This document shows, piece after piece, positions 1 through 4,830 of a stretch of 5,395 bases of DNA. The notes beneath the pieces are model-generated. The model did no database searches, was not told the DNA's origin, and worked only from the letters and a program-made list of their open reading frames with translations. Made by a program: the position numbers and the translations under genes. Where the stretch lies: contig CAMIGT010000128.1 of assembly GCA_946221975.1 (NCBI GenBank), forward strand, positions 1 to 5,395, given 5' to 3'. Origin of the DNA: an uncultured Blastococcus sp. (GTDB taxonomy: Bacteria > Actinomycetota > Actinomycetes > Mycobacteriales > Antricoccaceae). The first letter of the stretch is position 1; each line of letters begins with the position of its first letter.

Positions 1-337
1 GTGGGCCCTCCTCCGGCGTGCCGTAGCCGATCAGCACGTTGCCGCTGCCCGACGAGGCGGTGACGACACCGGGCTCCTGGAAGCCTTCGGTGGGCGCTGC
101 GTCGGCGGTCTCGATCGTGATGAGCGGCGCACCCACCGCCAGCGTCTCGCCCTCGGCGCAGTGCAGCTCACGGACGATGCCGGCGAACGGTACCGGCACC
201 TCGACGGCGGCCTTCGCGGTCTCGACCTCGACCACCGGCTGGTCGAGCGTGACCTCGTCGCCGACCTTCACGAACCACTGCAGCACCTGCGCTTCGGCCA
301 GACCTTCGCCGAGGTCGGGCAGCTTGAAGACGCCCAT
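1..337 (-). CDS. bkdC: 2-oxoacid dehydrogenase E2 (dihydrolipoamide acyltransferase), N-terminal part
   Basis: This is the N-terminal 112 residues of the E2 core subunit; the gene continues beyond position 1. E2 accepts the acyl group from E1 on a swinging lipoyl arm and transfers it to CoA. Residues 1-76 form a complete lipoyl domain: it opens MGVFKLPDLGEGLAEA, and ETAKAAVEVP (39-48) carries the lipoylated lysine at K42. A short Ala/Thr/Ser/Gly-rich linker follows, then GNVLIGYGT (99-107), a segment that actinobacterial E2 proteins carry before the peripheral-subunit-binding domain. The binding and catalytic domains lie outside the window. The ATG overlaps the E1 beta stop codon by one base (TGATG), and an AGGAGG lies 7 bases upstream, so the start is firm. 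ETAKAAVEVP is more like branched-chain E2 than the ETDKA-type motif of pyruvate E2. That substrate assignment is inference; the E2 identity is secure. Confidence 0.93.
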   Translation of the reverse strand, partial: MGVFKLPDLGEGLAEAQVLQWFVKVGDEVTLDQPVVEVETAKAAVEVPVPFAGIVRELHCAEGETLAVGAPLITIETADAAPTEGFQEPGVVTASSGSGNVLIGYGTPEEGP

Positions 338-1347
338 CAGTAGGCCTCCTGCTCGCTCATCGGCTGGTCGTCCCATTGCAGTCGGTCGACCGCGTCCAGG
401 ATCCGGTCGACACTCGGCAGGTGGTGCTCTTCGAGTTTCGGTGGCGGGTAAGGGATGTCCCAGCCGGTGACACGCAAGATCGGCGCGTGCAGGTGGTGGA
501 AGCACTGCTCGGTCACCCGCGCGACCACCTCGGCGCCGTACCCGCCGAACCGCGACGCCTCGTGCACCACGACCGCCCGGCCGGTACGCCGCACCGACTC
601 GGCGACGGCCGCGTCGTCGAACGGCGACAGCGAACGCAGGTCGATGACCTCCAGCGAACGCCCCTCTTCTTCGGCAGCCGCGGCGGCATCGAGCGCAGTG
701 GCCACGGTGCCGCCGTAGGTCAGCACCGTGACGTCGTCGCCGGGACGGCGTACGACGGCTCGTCCCATGTCGTCGGCGCCTTCACCCACCGCACCCTTGC
801 TCCAGTAACGGCGTTTCGGCTCCAGGAAGACGACCGGGTCCGGCGCGGCGATCGCCTGGCGCAGCAGGTGATACGCGTCGTTGGCGTCGCTCGGCGTGAT
901 CACCTTCAGCCCGGGCGTGTGGGTGTAGTAGGCCTCGGACGAGTCGCAGTGATGCTCGACGCCGCCGATCCCACCCCCGTAAGGGATCCGGATGACCATC
1001 GGCAGCGAGACGGCGCCGCGCGTGCGGTTGCGCAGCTTGGCGACGTGGCTGGTGATCTGCTCGAACGCCGGGTAGGCAAACGCGTCGAACTGCATCTCCA
1101 CGACCGGACGCATGCCGTTCATCGCCATGCCGATGGCGGTGCCGACGATCCCGGACTCGGCGAGCGGGGTGTCGAAGACGCGCTGTTCACCGAAGCGTTC
1201 GGTCAGCCCGTCGGTGATCCGGAAGACACCACCCAGCGGGCCGACGTCCTCGCCGAAGACCAGGACCGAGTCGTCGGCATCGAGCGAGTCGGCGAGTGCG
1301 CGGTTCAGCGCGCCGGCCATGGTCAGTTCTTTAGTCACGACACTCAC
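337..1347 (-). CDS. bkdB: 2-oxoacid dehydrogenase E1 component, beta subunit
   Basis: This 336-residue protein has the normal length for E1 beta of branched-chain 2-oxoacid or pyruvate dehydrogenase. It forms an alpha2beta2 enzyme with the product of the preceding gene and decarboxylates the 2-oxoacid using thiamine diphosphate. Visible family segments are FGEDVG (31-36), DTPLAESGIVG (59-69), where E64 matches the glutamate that activates the cofactor aminopyrimidine ring, EHHCDSSEAYY (131-141), the C-terminal domain segments DLRSLSPFD (236-244) and VHEASRFGGYGAEV (261-274), and PYPPPKLEEHHLPSVDRILD (299-318), typical of actinobacterial branched-chain E1 beta. The start is GTG, sharing GTGA with the E1 alpha stop, with GAGGAG 8 bases upstream. 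An internal ATG at 1320 is a weaker choice. The 4-base and 1-base overlaps with its neighbours indicate one transcript and translational coupling. The E1 beta family is certain; substrate specificity is inferred from context. Confidence 0.95.
   Translation of the reverse strand: MSVVTKELTMAGALNRALADSLDADDSVLVFGEDVGPLGGVFRITDGLTERFGEQRVFDTPLAESGIVGTAIGMAMNGMRPVVEMQFDAFAYPAFEQITSHVAKLRNRTRGAVSLPMVIRIPYGGGIGGVEHHCDSSEAYYTHTPGLKVITPSDANDAYHLLRQAIAAPDPVVFLEPKRRYWSKGAVGEGADDMGRAVVRRPGDDVTVLTYGGTVATALDAAAAAEEEGRSLEVIDLRSLSPFDDAAVAESVRRTGRAVVVHEASRFGGYGAEVVARVTEQCFHHLHAPILRVTGWDIPYPPPKLEEHHLPSVDRILDAVDRLQWDDQPMSEQEAY
345..350 (-). promoter_or_regulatory. Ribosome binding site of E2
   Basis: AGGAGG on the minus strand, 7 bases before the ATG at 337 and within the last codons of E1 beta. 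With the TGATG stop/start overlap it indicates coupled translation of E1 beta and E2. Confidence 0.8.
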
Positions 1348-2423
1348 GCGCTCAGCTCCTCGCGCAACATTGCCTGCTGTGCAAGCAATGCCGGGGTCAT
1401 CTCGGCGTAGACGTGCTCGAAGAGCGTCGTCGGGTCGAGCTCCTCGTCAGCGTTCAGCGCGTCCCGGGTCACCGCAGCGAGGTCCTCCCCCGCCGCCGCG
1501 ATCGACTCGGCCAGCGGGTCGTCGAGTACGCCGCGATCGGTCAGGTAGACGCGCAGCCGCTCGATCGGATCACGGGCCAGCCACTGCGTGACCTCGTCGG
1601 ACTGGCGGTAGCGGGTCGCGTCGTCGGCGTTGGTGTGCGCCTCCATGCGGTAGGTCATCGCCTCGATCAGCGTCGGGCCGTTGCCTTCACGCGCGTGGTC
1701 GATCGCCTGCGAGATCGCGTCGTACACCGCAGCGACGTCGTTGCCGTCGACCTTCGCCGACCGTACGCCGTAGCCGATGCCCTTGTAGGCAAGCGAGGGT
1801 GCGGCGGTCTGCTTCGAGAGCGGGACGCTGATCGCGTAGCCGTTGTTCTGCACCAGGAAGATCACCGGAACCCGCCACACAGCGGCAAAGTTCAGCGCCT
1901 CGTGGGTGTCGCCCTCGCTCGTCGCGCCGTCGCCGAGCAGCACCAGCGCCACGGCATCCTCGCCCTTGAGCCGCGCCGCGTGGGCCAGCCCGACCGCATG
2001 CAGCGTATTGGTCGCCAGCGGCGTGCACTGCGCGCCGCACTTGTACTCGTAGGGGTCGTAGCCGGAGTGCCAGCCGCCGGACAGCAGCGTCAACACCTCG
2101 GCGGCGGGTACGCCGCGGCTCACCAGGGCGACGCTGTCGCGGTACGTCGGAAAGAGCCAGTCCTGCCCGCGCAGCGCGAGCGCGGCGGCGATCTGGCAGG
2201 CCTCCTGTCCGCGCGAGGAGGGATAGACAGCAAGCCGGCCCTGCTTGGTCAACGCCGTGGCCTGCGCGTCGAACCGGCGTCCGACCACCATGGCGCGGTA
2301 GAGGTCGAGCAGCGTCTGCTCGTCCGGCAGCTTCAGGTCGTCACCGGCGACGGGGTGCCCGTCGGCATCGATGAGCTGCAGCGCGTGCTCGGTCGGTAGC
2401 AGGTCGCGGGGGTCTGGGTTCAT
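1344..2423 (-). CDS. bkdA: 2-oxoacid dehydrogenase E1 component, alpha subunit
   Basis: This 359-residue thiamine-diphosphate-binding subunit is the first gene of the operon. The cofactor and magnesium motif is present: GDGATSEGDTHE (164-175) through VQNNGYAIS (191-199), the GDG...NN signature. RGQEACQIAAA (71-81) and DWLFPTYRDS (88-97) are family segments. The mobile loop YRMEAHTNADDATRYR (258-273) contains the conserved histidine H263 and the DD/YR residues of the E1 alpha active site. Asn and Thr stand where animal enzymes have regulatory serines, so kinase control of that type is unlikely. From memory the sequence closely resembles Mycobacterium tuberculosis Rv2497c (BkdA). The start at 2423 is chosen because AGGAGG lies 7 bases upstream. 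The open frame extends to 2522, but the extra 33 residues do not look like this family and cover the regulatory gap. The divergent Lrp-type regulator supports a branched-chain rather than a pyruvate substrate, but a pyruvate enzyme cannot be excluded from sequence alone. Confidence 0.95.
   Translation of the reverse strand: MNPDPRDLLPTEHALQLIDADGHPVAGDDLKLPDEQTLLDLYRAMVVGRRFDAQATALTKQGRLAVYPSSRGQEACQIAAALALRGQDWLFPTYRDSVALVSRGVPAAEVLTLLSGGWHSGYDPYEYKCGAQCTPLATNTLHAVGLAHAARLKGEDAVALVLLGDGATSEGDTHEALNFAAVWRVPVIFLVQNNGYAISVPLSKQTAAPSLAYKGIGYGVRSAKVDGNDVAAVYDAISQAIDHAREGNGPTLIEAMTYRMEAHTNADDATRYRQSDEVTQWLARDPIERLRVYLTDRGVLDDPLAESIAAAGEDLAAVTRDALNADEELDPTTLFEHVYAEMTPALLAQQAMLREELSA
1356..1361 (-). 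promoter_or_regulatory. Ribosome binding site supporting the GTG start of E1 beta
   Basis: GAGGAG on the minus strand, 8 bases before the GTG at 1347 and inside the last codons of E1 alpha. It supports the GTG that overlaps the E1 alpha stop over the internal ATG at 1320. Confidence 0.75.
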
Positions 2424-2430
2424 GGCCGTT

Positions 2431-2436
2431 CCTCCT
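2431..2436 (-). promoter_or_regulatory. Ribosome binding site of E1 alpha
   Basis: A full AGGAGG on the minus strand, 7 bases before the ATG at 2423. It fixes the E1 alpha start and rules out the longer frame beginning at 2522. Its last base overlaps the leftmost TGAGCAGCG repeat copy (2436-2444). Confidence 0.85.
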
Positions 2437-2490
2437 GAGCAGCGCGAAATACGCATGGGTGTTCCGCACAGTGTGGTCAGGTGAAGGCCA

Positions 2491-3045
2491 ATGGTCCATG
2501 ATGAGCAGCGAACCGCCGACAAATGGCGTGCTGATCAGCGAAAGTTGCACATCGTGTCTGAAAATGCGACCAGAAAGCTCCCCGATCCCGGACAGACGTC
2601 CGGGATCGACGAGACCGACCGCCGGATCCTCGACGTACTGCGCGAGGACGGTCGGATCTCGGTGCGCGCGCTCGCCGACCGGCTGCACATCTCACGGGCG
2701 TCGGCGTACGACCGGATCGACCGCATGCGCGAGCGCGGTGTGATCGCCGGCTTCACCGCCGTGATCGACCCGGAGCGCTACGGCTACGGGCTCGCGGCGT
2801 ACATCTACCTGAAGATCAAGCAGCACTCGTGGAAGTCGGTACGCCGCCAGGTGCACGCCATTCCCGAGGTGGTGCACGGCTCGCTGGTCAGCGGCGACTC
2901 CGACCTCGTGCTGTTTGTGCGCACCGAGGACGCCAACGCGCTGCGCGAGCTCGTGCTGGGCAAGCTGCACTCGATCAACGAGGTGATCGGCACCCAGACC
3001 GTGCTCGTGCTCGACGAGCTTCCCCACCCCTCCGAGGGTCTGTAG
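2491..3045 (+). CDS. Lrp/AsnC-family transcriptional regulator, probable bkd operon regulator
   Basis: This is a DNA-binding regulator of the leucine-responsive (Lrp/AsnC) family, 184 residues from this ATG. The N-terminal winged helix-turn-helix runs from about 40 to 90: IDETDRRILDVL leads into RISVRALADRLHISRASAYD, then RIDRMRERGVIAGF. The C-terminal ligand-binding RAM domain spans about 99-176, with IPEVVHGSLVSGDSDLVLFV matching the usual region around the effector-sensing glycine-aspartate turn. It is transcribed away from the bkd genes, an arrangement known for BkdR-type Lrp regulators such as that of Pseudomonas putida, so control of the divergent operon and of itself is the likely job; the effector is unknown. 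Start choice is uncertain. ATG 2491 has AGGTGA 6 bases upstream. GTG 2554 would give 163 residues, nearer the family norm, but has only a weak GAAAG. The stretch 2491-2580 has poorer third-position GC than the rest, which favours the shorter form. Confidence 0.9.
   Translation: MVHDEQRTADKWRADQRKLHIVSENATRKLPDPGQTSGIDETDRRILDVLREDGRISVRALADRLHISRASAYDRIDRMRERGVIAGFTAVIDPERYGYGLAAYIYLKIKQHSWKSVRRQVHAIPEVVHGSLVSGDSDLVLFVRTEDANALRELVLGKLHSINEVIGTQTVLVLDELPHPSEGL
2502..2542 (+). repeat. Direct repeat pair TGAKCAGCGAA, candidate operators
   Basis: TGAGCAGCGAA (2502-2512) and TGATCAGCGAA (2532-2542) match at 10 of 11 positions and start exactly 30 bases apart, close to three helical turns. A partial third copy, TGAGCAGCG followed by CGAA, sits at 2436-2448 next to the E1 alpha ribosome binding site. 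If the regulator starts at 2491, the two full copies lie inside its coding sequence in the same frame. An operator role is inferred only from position and phasing. Confidence 0.4.
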
Positions 3046-3047
3046 TT

Positions 3048-3064
3048 CCTCCGGCCGGCGGGGG
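3048..3064 (+). terminator. Weak hairpin in the convergent gap, possible terminator
   Basis: CCTCC (3048-3052) can pair with GGGGG (3060-3064) across a 7-base loop, with one G-U pair, three bases after the regulator stop. No T-tract follows. Two genes converge here, so termination is expected, but the structure is weak. Confidence 0.22.
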
Positions 3065-3088
3065 TCTCGACGACGGGCTCTACCACCG
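3061..3088. repeat. Possible degenerate actinobacterial intergenic repeat
   Basis: GGGGTCTCGACGACGGGCTC followed by TACCACCG fills half of the 57-base convergent gap. Its ends (GGTCTCGA and ACCACCG) resemble the abundant short intergenic repeats I recall from several high-GC actinobacterial genomes, which begin with GGTCTCGA and end with TCGACCACCG. The inner part is short and not clearly palindromic, so this would be a decayed copy. Only one copy is visible in the window. Confidence 0.25.
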
Positions 3089-3102
3089 ATAAGCGGCAGG
3101 CT

Positions 3103-3695
3103 CTAGGCGAACTTCGCCTTCAGCGCCTCGATCCGGTCATGGAGCTTCTCCTTGCGCTCCTCGCGCTTCTTGGCACGCAACTGCTCCGCGGCGGCGTCGG
3201 CGGCAGCCTCAGCCGCGGCCTCCTGAGCCTCGAGCTCGGAGACGACCTCCTCAAGCGGACGGCGGGTGATCTGCCCGCCCATGCTGGCGACGTACTCGTC
3301 CAGTGCCGCGGTCGACGACTCGTCGGTCTCGGCAACGATCGCGTTGTGCCCGGGTGGCACCTGGCGGCTGAGCTCGGCGAGCGCAGCATCCTGATCGCCA
3401 GCACGGGCCGCATCGACCAGCGAGCCGGCAGCTGCGCCCACGCCCCAGCCGAGCAGCACGCCCAGCGGTCCGCCGAGTACGCCGATGACCATGCCGATCA
3501 AGCTGCCGCCAGCGGTCCCGGCCGCGAACCGGGAGTCGGCCTGGTCTTCGACGGTCAGCCGGCCGTCCTCGCCCCGCTCCACGACGGCAGCGGCGATGAC
3601 GTCGGAGCCGAGTCCCCGAGCTTGGTCATGGCTTCGTAGGTTTTGGCGTTGTCCGGAAAGGTGATGAGTACGGCGTACTTCGTGTCGTCGGCCAT
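3103..3695 (-). pseudogene. DUF1269-like glycine-zipper protein, frame interrupted by a one-base shift
   Basis: Two minus-strand frames together encode one recognisable protein. The N-terminal part starts at ATG 3695 (GAAGGGGA-type ribosome site upstream) and reads MADDTKYAVLITFPDNAKTY onward to EAMTKLG, about 27 residues. The rest, in another frame, reads DVIAAAVVERGEDGRLTVED and on to the stop at 3103. A -1 shift or one added G in the GGGG run (3614-3617) joins them into about 197 residues. Uninterrupted, the first frame ends at 3555 after 46 residues. The joined protein has an N-terminal alpha/beta segment, a glycine-rich hydrophobic stretch (GTAGGSLIGMVIGVLGGPLG and on) that could insert in or associate with membrane, a second alpha/beta segment (HNAIVAETDESS), and a long Ala/Glu/Lys-rich helical tail likely to form a coiled coil. 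This matches the DUF1269 architecture from memory; the function is unknown. It may be a true pseudogene or a sequencing error in the run. Confidence 0.75.
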
Positions 3696-3729
3696 GAGAG
3701 TCCCCTTCTCGATCCCACTTGGTGCGCTC

Positions 3730-3758
3730 ACTATCGCGCGGGACCGGCGCATCGGCAA
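3730..3758 (-). promoter_or_regulatory. Candidate promoter of the glycine-zipper gene
   Basis: Read on the minus strand, TTGCCG (3753-3758) and GATAGT (3730-3735) are separated by 17 bases. Each matches its sigma-70-type consensus at 4 of 6 positions. Transcription would begin near 3723, about 28 bases before the ATG at 3695, leaving room for the ribosome site. The -35 overlaps the dyads CGGCA-AC-TGCCG (3753-3764) and CAAC-N4-GTTG (3756-3767), possible repressor sites. Confidence 0.42.
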
Positions 3759-3786
3759 CTGCCGTTGAAGAGTCAATATCTCCAGG

Positions 3787-4710
3787 TCAGAGCGATAGCT
3801 GGTTGGGGTTGGTGTCGGCGTTGGGGTTGAGCCGCATCAGGCGCGCGCCGTTGTGCCACAGGACCTTGCGCAGCCACTCGTCACCGAAGCCCAGCCGATC
3901 GAGCGCTTCGATCTGGTGGGCGTAGGGGTAAGGGATGTTGGGGAAGTCCGACCCGAGCACGACCTTGTCGCCCAGCTCAGCAAGCCGCCAGAGATAGGCA
4001 TCCGGCAGCGGCGAGAACTCGTTGGTGAAGTCGGTCCCGGCCATCGTCGTGTCGAGGTGCACGTTGTCGAAGTCGAAGGCCAGGTCGGCGAATGCGTCGT
4101 ACTCGCTCATCCCGAGATGGGCGATCACGAGAGTGAGCTTGGGGAACTTCTCCAGCAGCGCGCGGACCGGCCGCGGCCCGGTGAACTCACCCGGGCGCGG
4201 CGCCGAGCCGGCGTGGAGTACGACGGGCGCGCCGGCCTCCTGGATCTGCGCCCACGCAGGGTCCAGCCGCTCGTCGTCGGGTGCGAACACGCCGACCTGC
4301 ACGTGCATCTTGAACAGCCACGCGCCGCGCGCGAGCGCCTGGCGCACATAGCGTTCGACATCGTCTTCGGGATAGAGCGTCGCGCTGTGCACCGCATCGG
4401 GCACCCGCCCGGCGAAGTCCGCGCACCAGATGTTCAGCCACTCGGCCATCCCGGCCTTGTGCGGGTACGTCAGCGACGGAATGCCACGTAAGCCGAACGT
4501 GCGCAACAGATGCAGCCGCTGGTCCTCGGCCAGGCGATAGTGGATCGGCCACGCGCGGCCGTAGTTCTGCTGCGCCGCATCGAAGTACGCCCACACCTTG
4601 GCGAGCATGTTCTCGGGCAGAAAATGGACGTGGATGTCGGCCAATCCGGGGAGCCCGAGCCGTTTCCAATATGCGGCGATCGCGCCGTCGCTCTTCGGTG
4701 GCTCGCTCAT
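3787..4710 (-). CDS. Amidohydrolase-family metal-dependent hydrolase (PF04909 type)
   Basis: This 307-residue protein is a predicted TIM-barrel hydrolase or decarboxylase of the amidohydrolase-2/ACMSD-like family, probably cytosolic because no signal peptide is seen. The metal and catalytic residues line up: DIHVHF (25-30) gives the HxH pair H27/H29, VVLHAG (163-168) gives H166, VIAHLG (195-200) gives H198, and VLGSDFPNIPY (251-261) gives D255. By analogy with ACMSD, H27, H29, H166 and D255 would bind a zinc-type metal and H198 would act in catalysis. FKMHVQ (133-138) adds K134 and H136 in the barrel. The substrate cannot be told from sequence. ATG 4710 is preferred; an ATG at 4722 adds four residues, and neither has a clear ribosome site. 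It lies 91 bases upstream of the glycine-zipper gene on the same strand, but that gene has its own candidate promoter, so co-transcription is uncertain. Confidence 0.88.
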   Translation of the reverse strand: MSEPPKSDGAIAAYWKRLGLPGLADIHVHFLPENMLAKVWAYFDAAQQNYGRAWPIHYRLAEDQRLHLLRTFGLRGIPSLTYPHKAGMAEWLNIWCADFAGRVPDAVHSATLYPEDDVERYVRQALARGAWLFKMHVQVGVFAPDDERLDPAWAQIQEAGAPVVLHAGSAPRPGEFTGPRPVRALLEKFPKLTLVIAHLGMSEYDAFADLAFDFDNVHLDTTMAGTDFTNEFSPLPDAYLWRLAELGDKVVLGSDFPNIPYPYAHQIEALDRLGFGDEWLRKVLWHNGARLMRLNPNADTNPNQLSL

Positions 4711-4717
4711 CGCAGCG

Positions 4718-4723
4718 AGCATA
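4718..4723 (-). promoter_or_regulatory. Candidate -10 element for a leaderless amidohydrolase transcript
   Basis: TATGCT on the minus strand fits the actinobacterial TANNNT -10 pattern and ends 7 bases before the ATG at 4710, the spacing expected if transcription starts at the A of the start codon. The absence of any Shine-Dalgarno there agrees. No clear -35 is seen, which is common for such promoters. Confidence 0.35.
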
Positions 4724-4797
4724 TCGGCGCCCGGACAGGCGAGCCTGAGGGGTACGGCGTGCCCCGCAGCGCGTCGGCTGACCAGGCGCTCGGACTG

Positions 4798-4813
4798 GTT
4801 ACGGCTGGGTAAC
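4798..4813. promoter_or_regulatory. Inverted repeat GTTAC-N6-GTAAC, candidate operator
   Basis: A perfect 5-base dyad, GTTAC GGCTGG GTAAC, lies in the 120-base divergent space between the amidohydrolase (start 4710) and the ABC ATPase gene (start 4831). It ends 17 bases before the ATPase GTG. The size and symmetry suit a dimeric regulator; its identity is unknown. Confidence 0.42.
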
Positions 4814-4830
4814 AAAGCGACCCGAACGCT

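Larger units (their letters stand above)
2424..2553. promoter_or_regulatory. Divergent control region between bkd operon and Lrp-type regulator
   Basis: This region lies between the E1 alpha start and the possible GTG start of the regulator, and is visibly less GC-rich than the flanking genes. It holds several small dyads: CCGCAC-A-GTGTGG (2464-2476, one mismatch), ATGG-T-CCAT (2491-2499) and the perfect 10-base palindrome GCTGATCAGC (2530-2539). It also holds three direct copies of TGAKCAGCG (2436, 2502, 2532). Such clusters suit an Lrp-type octamer that wraps DNA. No convincing -35/-10 pair could be assigned for the bkd direction. A weak pair for the regulator, TGGTCA (2474-2479) and CATGAT (2497-2502) with 17 bases between, is possible and would require the GTG 2554 start. 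Confidence 0.5.

Noticed and set aside
376..2399. Two long plus-strand open frames (376-1410 and 1413-2399) opposite the E1 genes
   Set aside because: They mirror E1 beta and E1 alpha. Their Arg/Val/Asp-rich translations show no family motifs and arise from the strong GC third-position bias of the real genes.
2474..2502. TGGTCA-N17-CATGAT as a firm promoter for the Lrp-type regulator
   Set aside because: Each hexamer matches consensus at only 4 of 6 positions, and it conflicts with the better ribosome site of ATG 2491, so it is mentioned only as a possibility in the control-region entry.
2424..2522. N-terminal extension of E1 alpha to 2522
   Set aside because: The extra 33 residues are unlike the family, lie upstream of a perfect ribosome site at 2431-2436, and would cover the divergent control region.
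3076..3105. Direct repeat GGCTCTA at 3076-3082 and 3099-3105
   Set aside because: A 7-base match 23 bases apart is within chance, and the second copy overlaps the stop codon of the adjacent gene.
3609..3620. Programmed -1 frameshift in the DUF1269-like gene
   Set aside because: The shift direction would fit -1, but there is no canonical XXXYYYZ slippery site, only a GGGG run, and no obvious stimulatory structure. A simple indel or sequencing error explains it better.
4711..4815. N-terminal extension of the amidohydrolase to a TTG at 4815
   Set aside because: No ribosome site, unconserved composition, and it would run through the GTTAC dyad and most of the divergent promoter space.
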